Positions 57,480 through 64,000 of a stretch of 64,000 nucleotides of DNA are shown piece by piece. Below the pieces are notes generated by a model. That model did not search any database. It saw nothing but the letters and a program-made list of their open reading frames with translations, and was not told where the DNA came from. Where the stretch lies: NCBI GenBank assembly GCA_017307375.1, contig JAFKFH010000009.1:310001-374000 (forward strand), written 5' to 3'. The first letter of the stretch is position 1. Each line of letters starts with the position of its first letter. Source of the stretch: Alphaproteobacteria bacterium (lineage in GTDB: Bacteria > Pseudomonadota > Alphaproteobacteria > Ferrovibrionales > Ferrovibrionaceae). Made by a program: the position numbers and the translations under genes.

Positions 57480-58679
57480 GTCGAGCATCGCCCCGATATC
57501 GGTGAACTTGGCCCGCACCCGGCGTTCCGGGGCGGCCGCCAGCTCGGCCGCGTCGATCCGCTTCCACCCGGCATGGTCGACGATCGGGCAGCGCAGCGCG
57601 GCCCGCAGGGCATCGCGGCCCGGCCGTCCCGCCGCGACGACCTCGCCGGCCATGCGCTTGGCCAGCCCCTGCGCCTCGGTGCGGTTGGTCGGAATCGTGC
57701 CGGACGGTCCCCGGCCGGCCCAGCCGACGACGTAGAGACCCGGGCGGACCAGCCCGCCGTCATGCGCCATCACCCCGTCGACAGGCGTGCAGTCGTCGCA
57801 GGCCCGGGCTTCGTAGCCGATGCAGGTGACGGCGAAATCCGCGGGCAAGGTGACGTCGCCGGCGGCACCGGCAAAGCGGACCGCCTCGAGCCGGCCGAGG
57901 CCGAGAAATTCCCGGGGTGCCAGGCCGAAATGGAAGATTATCTCGATCGGCTTGACCGCGGCCGGGGCCGCGAACCCGCGGAAGGTGGTCATGACCGCCG
58001 TGTCGCCGGCAAGATCGGGGGCGCCCGCGATCACCGGCCGGGCCCGGGCCAGCTGCCCCAGCTCGCCCAGTTCGTGCGGGGTGAACTTCGCGTCCTGCGG
58101 ACCGCGGCGACCCACGACATGAATCCGCGTCAGCGGCAGGGCCGCAATCCGGGCGGCAGCCGCGTCGTCGATATCGGAACCGGCAAGCTCGCCGGGCGTC
58201 TTGGCGAGGATCCTGGCGATGTCGATGGCGACATTGCCGTGGCCGATCACCACCGCCGCCCGGCCCGCGCCGAAATCGGGCTCGCCACGGTCGGGATGGC
58301 CGTTGTACCAGGAAACCAGCTTGCCCGACCCCATCACCTGGGCCAGCTCCTCGCCGGGCAGGCCGGTGCGCCGGTCGATCGCGGCGCCGGTGGCGAGCAC
58401 CACGGCGTCATAGTACTGGCCGAGCTGGGCCAGGGTGACGTCGCGGCCGACCTCGACATTGCCGAAGAAGGCCGCCCGGTCATGGGCGAGGATGCGGTCG
58501 AGCAGCCGCGCCACCGCCTTGGTGCCCTGATGGTCCGGCGCCACGCCGTGCCGGACCAGGCCGAAGGGCACCGGCAGGCGGTCGACGACATCGACCCGGG
58601 CGTCGGGCATCAGCCGCAACAGCTGATCGGCGAGATAGCAGCCCGACGGTCCGGATCCGATGACGGCGACCTGGCGCAT
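57453..58679 (-). CDS. Adrenodoxin-reductase-type ferredoxin/flavodoxin--NADP reductase
   Basis: This 408-residue FprA-like enzyme transfers electrons from NADPH to small redox carriers. The FAD motif is VIGSGPSGCYLADQLLR, then PFGLVRHGVAPDH. NADPH is bound at VVIGHGNVAIDIARIL near residue 150, and GWAGRGPSGTIPTNR is the family's C-terminal flavin loop. It follows boxB by 11 bases in the same operon. No boxA gene is present here, so this reductase is a plausible electron supplier to BoxB, perhaps through the flavodoxin at 61900. Confidence 0.9.
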   Translation of the reverse strand: MRQVAVIGSGPSGCYLADQLLRLMPDARVDVVDRLPVPFGLVRHGVAPDHQGTKAVARLLDRILAHDRAAFFGNVEVGRDVTLAQLGQYYDAVVLATGAAIDRRTGLPGEELAQVMGSGKLVSWYNGHPDRGEPDFGAGRAAVVIGHGNVAIDIARILAKTPGELAGSDIDDAAAARIAALPLTRIHVVGRRGPQDAKFTPHELGELGQLARARPVIAGAPDLAGDTAVMTTFRGFAAPAAVKPIEIIFHFGLAPREFLGLGRLEAVRFAGAAGDVTLPADFAVTCIGYEARACDDCTPVDGVMAHDGGLVRPGLYVVGWAGRGPSGTIPTNRTEAQGLAKRMAGEVVAAGRPGRDALRAALRCPIVDHAGWKRIDAAELAAAPERRVRAKFTDIGAMLDSAGRLLDA

Positions 58680-58690
58680 CCGTCCGGTCC

Positions 58691-60115
58691 TCAGTTGCCG
58701 CGGACGTATTCGTAGTCGACCGGCTGGGCGTTGATCCCACGGTCGGGCGGCGCGATCCAGCCGGCCATCTTGCCGGGCTCGTACACACCCTTCATCAGGC
58801 TGGCGATGAAGCCGCGATCCTGGTCGGTCGGCAGCCATTCGCCCTGGCGCGCCACGAACTCGGCGGCCGAGATCGGCTTGCCCGTCGTGTCGGTCGGGAC
58901 GTTGGCCCAGGAACCGATGGTGCGGCGGAACCGGGGGCTCGGCAGCACCAGGCGATGGTCGTAGCCCGCCTTCTGCAGCAGGCGGTTCCAGCGCACCACG
59001 CCGATTTCGCAATCCTTGACGTAGGAGGCGCGGCTGACCTCGTTCATCGCGTTGCGCAGCGGGATCTGGTCGAGGCGCACGCCGCCCTGGCCATCGGGCA
59101 CTTCCAGGTCGTAGGTCTGGTCGCGGGCGATGTGATCCTCGTAGCTCGTCTCGTCCGGCCGACCCTTCAGGCCGTTGGCGAAGTAGGAAGCCGCGTTCGA
59201 CGACTGGTCGGCGCCGAACAGGTCGAGCGCCGAGGAGAACCAGAAGTTGATGTATTTCTGCAGGGTCGGCAGGTCGACCGCGCCGGCGCGGCGCACCGCC
59301 TCGGGGTCGTCCGAGCCGATTTCCTTCATCACCTCGATCGTGCGGCGGACGACGCGGGCGATGCCGGTATCGCCCACGAACATGTGGTGGGCTTCCTCGG
59401 TCAGCATGAACTGGCAGGTGCGGGCCAGCGGATCGAAGCTCGATTCGGCCAGCGACTTCAGCTGGTACTTGCCGTCGCGGTCGGTGAAATAGGTGAACAT
59501 GAAGAACGACAGCCAGTCCGAGATCGGCTCGTTGAACGTGCCGAGGATGCGGGGCTTGTCGCTGTCGCCCGAATGGCGCTGCAGCAGTTCCTCGGCCTCC
59601 TCGCGGCCGTCGCGGCCGAAATAGGCGTGCAGCAGATAGACCATCGCCCAGAGATGGCGGCCTTCCTCGACATTGACCTGGAACAGGTTGCGCAGGTCGT
59701 AGAGCGAGGGGGCGGTGTGGCCGAGCAGGCGCTGCTGCTCGACCGAGGCGGGCTCGGTATCGCCCTGGGTGACGATCAGGCGGCGCAGGGTCGAGCGATG
59801 CTCGCCCGGGACCTGCTGCCAGACATCCTTGCCGAACTCGTCGCCGAAGCCGACCTTGCGGTCGGGGTTGCGGTCGGCCAGGAAGATGCCCCAGCGGTAT
59901 TCCGGCATCCGGACATGGCCGTAGGTCGCCCAGCCCTTGGCGTCGACCGAGGTCGCGGTCCGCAGATAGACGTCGCGGGCCTGGAAGTCGGTCGGCCCCA
60001 TGTCCTGCCACCAGTTCAGGAACTCGGGCTGCCAATGCTCGAGCGCGCGCTGCAGCGTGCGGTTCGAGCCGAGATCGACGTTATTGGGAATACGCTCCTG
60101 ATAGTTGATCGCCAT
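58691..60115 (-). CDS. boxB: Benzoyl-CoA 2,3-epoxidase subunit B
   Basis: BoxB is the dinuclear-iron oxygenase that epoxidises benzoyl-CoA in the aerobic CoA pathway. The 474-residue product has full family length. The iron ligands show in NVEEGRHLWAM near residue 150 and LTEEAHHMFVGDTG near 240, with SDWLSFFMFTYFTDRDGKYQ between. The ATG at 60115 lies 2 bases after the boxC stop, with GAGGG upstream. Electrons normally come from BoxA; here the next gene is an FprA-type reductase. Confidence 0.96.
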   Translation of the reverse strand: MAINYQERIPNNVDLGSNRTLQRALEHWQPEFLNWWQDMGPTDFQARDVYLRTATSVDAKGWATYGHVRMPEYRWGIFLADRNPDRKVGFGDEFGKDVWQQVPGEHRSTLRRLIVTQGDTEPASVEQQRLLGHTAPSLYDLRNLFQVNVEEGRHLWAMVYLLHAYFGRDGREEAEELLQRHSGDSDKPRILGTFNEPISDWLSFFMFTYFTDRDGKYQLKSLAESSFDPLARTCQFMLTEEAHHMFVGDTGIARVVRRTIEVMKEIGSDDPEAVRRAGAVDLPTLQKYINFWFSSALDLFGADQSSNAASYFANGLKGRPDETSYEDHIARDQTYDLEVPDGQGGVRLDQIPLRNAMNEVSRASYVKDCEIGVVRWNRLLQKAGYDHRLVLPSPRFRRTIGSWANVPTDTTGKPISAAEFVARQGEWLPTDQDRGFIASLMKGVYEPGKMAGWIAPPDRGINAQPVDYEYVRGN

Positions 60116-60117
60116 GA

Positions 60118-61761
60118 TCACACCCTCTCCCAATTGAATTGCGGTTTCGACCCCGACCCGAACAGCTTGAGCGCGCCGCGCTCGCCGGTCGAGTTCGGAC
60201 GATAGAACACCCAGTTCTGCCAGGCCGACAGGCGGCCGAACACCTTGGTTTCGACGGTCTCGGCGCCGGGGAAGCGCAGCGAGGCTTCGAGGCCGGTCAG
60301 CGCGTCGGGCGACAGGCTCGCCCGTTCCTCGAGCGCCAGGCGGATTTCGTCTTCCCAGTCGATGTCGTCGGGCGCCACGGTGACGAGGCCTTCCCGGACC
60401 GCATCCTCGGCGGTGAAGAAGGCGCCGTTGCGGCTGCGCAGGATGTCGACCTTGTCGGGCGTGCCGATGAAGCGGGTGGCCAGGCGGCTGGTGCCGTTGA
60501 CCATCGGCAGCAGGCCGAAGTTGAAGGCATCCAGTGCGATCTCCGGCGCGTTCTCCTCGCCGTCGGGCAGGGCCAGCATGTAGCTGCGGTCGGCGGCCAG
60601 CGCCAGCTCGAACAGCAGACCGGCAAAGCACGAGCCCTGGTCGATCACCGCGTAGAGGCTGCGCGAGGAGACGTCGAGGCGCGCGAAGGTGCGGCGCAGG
60701 AAGCCGATGGTCTCGCGCACCAGCCAGTCTTCCTTGAGCGCTTCCATGACGGCGCCGGCCTTCAGCACGGCCTGGACACTGCCCTCGGTCTTGATGACCA
60801 GGAGACCGAGATCGTTCTCGTTGGTGCGCAGCATCAGGATGGCGTCGTCGAGTTCGCGGGCCATGGCCAGCGGCCACCAGCCGTCGCCGGCGGCATGGAT
60901 GGCTTCCGCCGTCTCCGGCCCGCCCTCGGCCGGACCGCGGACCGTCAGGGTCGCGGCGCGGCCGGCGCGATCGAAGGCGACATCGACATGGGTGTAGTGA
61001 TAGCCCGCCTCGTCGATCGTCCGGTTCAGCGGGTTCAGCGCGATGCCCTTGGCATCGGCCGGGCGGATCGAGGCTTCGGCCAGCGCCGAGGCACGGCCGG
61101 CGACCAGCGCCGGGAAATTGGCCGGTGCGGCCGAACCGTCGATCAGGCCCCATTCCTTGGCGCGGTCCGCGCGCACGCCGTCCTGGCTGGTGCAGAACAG
61201 GTCGGCGAGATCGCGGCGGACCTTGCGCTTGTCGACGACGCGGGTCAGGCCACCGGTGCCGGGCAGCACGCCGAGCAGCGGGACTTCCGGCAGGCTGACG
61301 ACGGTCGAGCGATCGTCGACCAGCAGGATCTCGTCGCAGGCCAGCGCGACCTCGTAGCCGCCGCCGGCGGTGGTGCCGTTCAGGGCCGCGACGAACTTCA
61401 ACCCGTCATGGCGGCTGGAATCCTCCATGCCGTTGCGGGTCTCGTTGGTGAACTTGCAGAAGTTCACCTTCCAGGCATGGGACGAGGTTCCCAGCATGTA
61501 GATGTTGGCGCCGGCGCAGAACATCCGGTCCTTGCCCGATGTCAGCACGACCGTCGCGACCTGCGGATGCTCGAAGCGGATGCGCTGGATCGCATCGTGC
61601 AGCTCGATATCGACGCCGAGGTCGTAGGAATTGAGCTTCAGCTTGTAGCCCGGCTTCAGCCCGGCATCCTCGTCGACATCGAGGGTGAGCGTCGCGATGC
61701 GGCCGTCGACCTGCAGCCGCCAATGGCGATAGCGGGCGGGCGCGGTGTCGAACGTGATCAT
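60118..61761 (-). CDS. boxC: 2,3-epoxybenzoyl-CoA dihydrolase
   Basis: BoxC is a large crotonase-fold enzyme that opens the epoxide ring using two water molecules, giving 3,4-dehydroadipyl-CoA semialdehyde and formate. The 547-residue product carries crotonase blocks such as MFCAGANIYMLGTSSHAWKV and ALNGTTAGGGYEVALACDEI near residue 150, and GVLPGTGGLTRVVDKRKVRR. The ATG at 61761 has GGAGG 10 bases upstream. It is the first gene of the boxC-boxB-reductase operon. Confidence 0.96.
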   Translation of the reverse strand: MITFDTAPARYRHWRLQVDGRIATLTLDVDEDAGLKPGYKLKLNSYDLGVDIELHDAIQRIRFEHPQVATVVLTSGKDRMFCAGANIYMLGTSSHAWKVNFCKFTNETRNGMEDSSRHDGLKFVAALNGTTAGGGYEVALACDEILLVDDRSTVVSLPEVPLLGVLPGTGGLTRVVDKRKVRRDLADLFCTSQDGVRADRAKEWGLIDGSAAPANFPALVAGRASALAEASIRPADAKGIALNPLNRTIDEAGYHYTHVDVAFDRAGRAATLTVRGPAEGGPETAEAIHAAGDGWWPLAMARELDDAILMLRTNENDLGLLVIKTEGSVQAVLKAGAVMEALKEDWLVRETIGFLRRTFARLDVSSRSLYAVIDQGSCFAGLLFELALAADRSYMLALPDGEENAPEIALDAFNFGLLPMVNGTSRLATRFIGTPDKVDILRSRNGAFFTAEDAVREGLVTVAPDDIDWEDEIRLALEERASLSPDALTGLEASLRFPGAETVETKVFGRLSAWQNWVFYRPNSTGERGALKLFGSGSKPQFNWERV

Positions 61762-61792
61762 TGGATCTTGTCCTCCCAAGCTGGCGATGACA

Positions 61793-61806
61793 TGCATGAT
61801 AATGCA
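61793..61806. promoter_or_regulatory. BoxR/BzdR-like operator, boxC side (TGCA-N6-TGCA)
   Basis: TGCATGATAATGCA is an exact TGCA-N6-TGCA. BoxR and its relative BzdR are reported to bind TGCA repeats of this form in box/bzd promoters of Azoarcus. It overlaps a possible minus-strand -10 box and ends 31 bases before the boxC ATG. No BoxR gene is in the window. Confidence 0.7.
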
Positions 61807-61823
61807 CTAAGTTGGGGGCGCAA
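61796..61823 (-). promoter_or_regulatory. Possible promoter of the boxCB operon
   Basis: On the minus strand TTGCGC (61818-61823), a 16-base spacer and TATCAT (61796-61801) make a moderate sigma-70 match. The -10 lies inside the TGCA-N6-TGCA operator, so bound regulator would block polymerase. Confidence 0.45.
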
Positions 61824-61835
61824 GCATTATTTTGC

Positions 61836-61863
61836 TTGATGCCAAACCGAATTTGCGTACCAT
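61836..61863 (+). promoter_or_regulatory. Possible promoter of the flavodoxin gene
   Basis: TTGATG (61836-61841), a 16-base spacer and TACCAT (61858-61863) form a moderate sigma-70 match immediately before the second TGCA-N6-TGCA operator. The arrangement mirrors the boxC side. Confidence 0.45.
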
Positions 61864-61876
61864 GCATTTTAGTGCA
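61863..61876. promoter_or_regulatory. BoxR/BzdR-like operator, flavodoxin side (TGCA-N6-TGCA)
   Basis: TGCATTTTAGTGCA is a second exact TGCA-N6-TGCA, centred 70 bases from the first and ending 23 bases before the flavodoxin ATG. Its position implies that the flavodoxin is regulated together with boxC and boxB. Confidence 0.7.
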
Positions 61877-61899
61877 GAGACGGCAATGAGGGCACGACG

Positions 61900-62376
61900 A
61901 TGAGCGCCAAGGTGACGATTCTGGTGGGTACGATGACCGGCACCGCCGAGATGGTGGCGCAGGAAGTCGAAACGAGCCTGGGCAACGAAGGCTATTCCGT
62001 GGCGATCGAGCCGATGGACAACCTCGTCCCCGACATCTTCGAGCGCGAAGGCGCTTTCCTGATCTGCACCTCGACCTACGGCAACGGCGACGTCCCGGAC
62101 AATGCGCGGGCCTTCTTCGAGGCGATCGAGGCGGCGCGGCCGGACCTCGCCGCCGTCGCCTACGGCATCATCGCCCTGGGCGACCGCACCTATGGCGCCA
62201 CCTATTGCGAAGGCGGCAAGCGCTTCGACGCGCTGCTGTCGGGCCTCGGCGCCCGCCGTCTGGGCGAACCCATGCTGCACGACGCCGGATCGGGCACCCT
62301 GCCGGAGGAGGTCGCGGCCGATTGGGCGCTGGCCTGGGCCGGCGAGCATCTGGCCGAACGGCGCGCCGCCGCCTGA
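61900..62376 (+). CDS. Flavodoxin (MioC-like), probable redox partner of the box system
   Basis: This 158-residue single-domain flavodoxin binds FMN phosphate at LVGTMTGTAEMVAQEV (residues 7-22). The isoalloxazine loops are TSTYGNGDVPDNA near residue 51 and ALGDRTYGATYCEGGKRFD near 90. It is divergent from boxC, and each gene has its own TGCA-N6-TGCA site in the 138-base gap. That, plus an FprA-type reductase in the boxCB operon, suggests an NADPH-reductase-flavodoxin-BoxB chain. This role is inference. Confidence 0.92.
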   Translation: MSAKVTILVGTMTGTAEMVAQEVETSLGNEGYSVAIEPMDNLVPDIFEREGAFLICTSTYGNGDVPDNARAFFEAIEAARPDLAAVAYGIIALGDRTYGATYCEGGKRFDALLSGLGARRLGEPMLHDAGSGTLPEEVAADWALAWAGEHLAERRAAA

Positions 62377-62451
62377 CCGCCCGGCCGCGCCTCGCGGCCG
62401 GTTGTTTCATACGCGATTGCGCTTAGTCGGAATCAGCCATACTGATTCCGC

Positions 62452-63363
62452 ATGAATATCACGCTGCGCCAGCTCCAGGCGTTCATCGCGGTGGCCATCG
62501 ACGGCAACTTCACCCGTGCCGCCCAGCGCCTGCATATCGCCCAATCGGCGGTTTCGGTGCTGGTGCGCGAGTTGGAGGCCGAGTTGCGCGTGCGGCTGTT
62601 CGACCGCACCACCCGGCGGGTCGAACTGACCGAGGCCGGACGCGAATTCCGCGGCAGCGCCGAGAAGCTGATCGCCGACCTCGAATATGCCGTGCGCAAC
62701 ACCCATGACCTGGTCGAACGCAAGCGCGGCCGCTTCACCGTCGCGGCCCCGCCGCTGCTGGCCGCCGCCTTGCTGCCGCCGGTGGTCGCGAGCTTTGCAC
62801 GCGACTATCCCGGCGTGCGGGTGACGCTGCTCGACGCCGGTACCGACCAGATCGTCGCCCGCGTCAAGTCGGGTGAGGCCGATATCGGCGTCGGCACCTT
62901 CGCCGCCGACGACGAGGGGCTGGCGCGCGTCCGGCTGGCGCGGGACACGCTGATGCTGTTCTGCCAGTCGTCGCACGCTCTGGCGGCGGTGACCCAGCCC
63001 GGCTGGTCGGCCCTGCGCGACGCGCCCTTGATCACCCTGACGCCCGACAGTGGTATCCGGGCCCTGGTCGACCAGGGCTATCAGGCCGCCGGGATCGAGA
63101 TGAACATCGCCTTCGAGGTCTCGCAGATCTCGACCGCCCTGGCGCTGGTCGAGGTCGGGCTGGGCGTCAGCGTGCTGCCGGCCTATGCGATGGCCTGGTC
63201 GCCGTCGGCCGGGATCGCCGCCCGCCCACTGGCCGAACCGCAGATCTCGCGCGAAGTGGCGGTGATCATGCGGTCGTTCCGCTCGCTGCCGCCATCGGCC
63301 AACGAATTCATCCAGCGCCTGCAGCAGAATGCGCGGATATTTGCGCCCGACACGGCGAACTGA
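62452..63363 (+). CDS. LysR family transcriptional regulator
   Basis: This 303-residue LysR protein has a winged helix-turn-helix at residues 1-60 (FTRAAQRLHIAQSAVSVLVR; LFDRTTRRVELTEAG) and a periplasmic-binding-like effector domain. The downstream lyase gene on the same strand is a likely target. A role in box regulation cannot be excluded but the box operators are not of LysR type. Confidence 0.95.
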   Translation: MNITLRQLQAFIAVAIDGNFTRAAQRLHIAQSAVSVLVRELEAELRVRLFDRTTRRVELTEAGREFRGSAEKLIADLEYAVRNTHDLVERKRGRFTVAAPPLLAAALLPPVVASFARDYPGVRVTLLDAGTDQIVARVKSGEADIGVGTFAADDEGLARVRLARDTLMLFCQSSHALAAVTQPGWSALRDAPLITLTPDSGIRALVDQGYQAAGIEMNIAFEVSQISTALALVEVGLGVSVLPAYAMAWSPSAGIAARPLAEPQISREVAVIMRSFRSLPPSANEFIQRLQQNARIFAPDTAN

Positions 63364-63382
63364 TCCGATTTTCATATCAATA

Positions 63383-63416
63383 AATCAGAAATCCGCGATT
63401 GCCTGATTAATCGCGG
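63383..63416. promoter_or_regulatory. Nested inverted repeats before the DapA-family gene
   Basis: AATCAG (63383-63388) pairs with CTGATT (63403-63408), and CCGCGAT (63393-63399) pairs with ATCGCGG (63410-63416). These lie in the 90-base gap between the LysR gene and the lyase and may be a regulator site or a weak hairpin. Confidence 0.3.
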
Positions 63417-63453
63417 TCGGGTGCAATGGCGCCGCCCGCCACGGAGAGGACCG

Positions 63454-64000
63454 ATGAAATACAGCAAGCTCGACGCCAAGGACTATGCCCGCCAGAACAT
63501 GAAGGGCATCTGGGCTGCGGCGCTGCAGCCGTTCACGCCGGATCTGGCGATCGACGAGGCAGGGTTCCGCCGCAACCTGCGCCACTGGATCGATGATCTC
63601 GGCATCGACGGCTTCTTCGTCGCCGGCAAGCAGGGCGAGTTCTTCTCGATGTCGCTGGCCGAACGCAAGCGCGTCTTCGAAATCGCCGTCGAGGAGACCG
63701 CCGCCGGCAAGTCGGCGACGATCCTCTCCTGCTCGGACCAGAACATGGACACGGTGCTGGACCTGGCCCGGCACGCCGAGGCGATCGGTGCCGACTATAT
63801 CGTCGTCCATGCGCCGATCCTGCATTTCGTCACCGACCGGGACGAGACGATCTACGAATACTACCGCTACATCGCCGAGCAGGTGAACATCGGCATCGCG
63901 ATGTGGAGCCACCCGGATTCGGGCTATCTGATGAGCCCGCAGCTCTGCGCGCGCATCGCCGAACTGCCCAACATCGTCGCGATCAAGTACAGCGTGCCGC
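63454..64000 (+). CDS. DapA/NAL-family lyase, N-terminal part
   Basis: The first 182 residues of a (beta/alpha)8 Schiff-base lyase continue past the window. FFVAGKQGEFFSMSLAERKR corresponds to the family's GTTGE region with GKQGE instead of the usual GTTGE. The Schiff-base lysine is visible in NIVAIKYSV at the window's end. Homologues split or dehydrate 2-keto acids such as dihydrodipicolinate or KDG. The atypical GKQGE argues against true DapA. GGAGAGGA lies just upstream of the ATG. Confidence 0.85.
   Translation, partial: MKYSKLDAKDYARQNMKGIWAAALQPFTPDLAIDEAGFRRNLRHWIDDLGIDGFFVAGKQGEFFSMSLAERKRVFEIAVEETAAGKSATILSCSDQNMDTVLDLARHAEAIGADYIVVHAPILHFVTDRDETIYEYYRYIAEQVNIGIAMWSHPDSGYLMSPQLCARIAELPNIVAIKYSVP

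Overview
This window is chromosomal DNA from a high-GC alphaproteobacterium. The lineage call rests on alphaproteobacterial families (a DUF1013/TrcR-like regulator, DUF1491, DUF4170, a membrane-anchored CycM-type cytochrome c) and on the gene order rplU-rpmA-obgE-proB-proA-nadD-rsfS-rlmH. I cannot name the genus from sequence alone. Genes are densely packed, with many ATGA, GTGA or TTGA stop/start overlaps and several TTG starts. No rRNA, tRNA or CRISPR array was recognised.

Layout. 1-6.6 kb: an oxidoreductase tail, TrcR, DinB, EF-P (efp) divergent from its lysylating enzyme EpmA, an Lrp/LysE pair, a TetR/MFS pair and DUF1491. 6.6-13.4 kb: a Kef-type antiporter, NudC, a kdsB-pheA-pheA operon with two tandem prephenate dehydratases, a membrane cytochrome c and a HisN-like phosphatase. 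13.5-20.9 kb: a Yej-type peptide ABC transporter with two consecutive substrate-binding proteins. 20.9-29.2 kb: mixed metabolic and housekeeping genes (GhrA-like reductase, M17 peptidase, GST, TAXI binding protein, SemiSWEET, HIT, M48 peptidase).

29.5-33.2 kb is an accessory island placed just before the ribosomal operon. It holds a membrane protein, a DUF6471 regulator divergent from an IS1595-type transposase with an in-frame stop, a Panacea (SocA-like) antitoxin with a small partner gene that could be its toxin, and a badly decayed mobile-element gene. Its middle part is clearly AT-richer than the surroundings.

33.3-39.4 kb is the ribosome/proline/NAD operon, including rsfS with a lysine-alanine-proline-rich extension that appears to start at ATA. 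39.5-49.8 kb holds a transglutaminase-like protein, an RlmI-like methyltransferase, an NdvB/NdvC-like pair (GH17 domains with a GT2 synthase, probably for beta-glucan) and a Tat-exported flavin amine oxidase. 49.9-57.5 kb holds a ThDP enzyme, RidA divergent from a TetR regulator with three identical-type operators, and an oxalyl-CoA-synthetase-like ligase with a ketopantoate-reductase homologue and an esterase.

57.4-62.4 kb is the aerobic benzoyl-CoA epoxidation (box) locus. boxC, boxB and an adrenodoxin-reductase-type NADPH reductase lie on the minus strand, and a flavodoxin lies divergently upstream. The shared intergenic region carries two TGCA-N6-TGCA sites, the motif reported for BoxR/BzdR regulators, one beside each promoter. 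This suggests a box pathway in which NADPH reductase plus flavodoxin replaces the usual BoxA; I consider it the most interesting system here. The window ends with a LysR regulator and the start of a DapA-family lyase.
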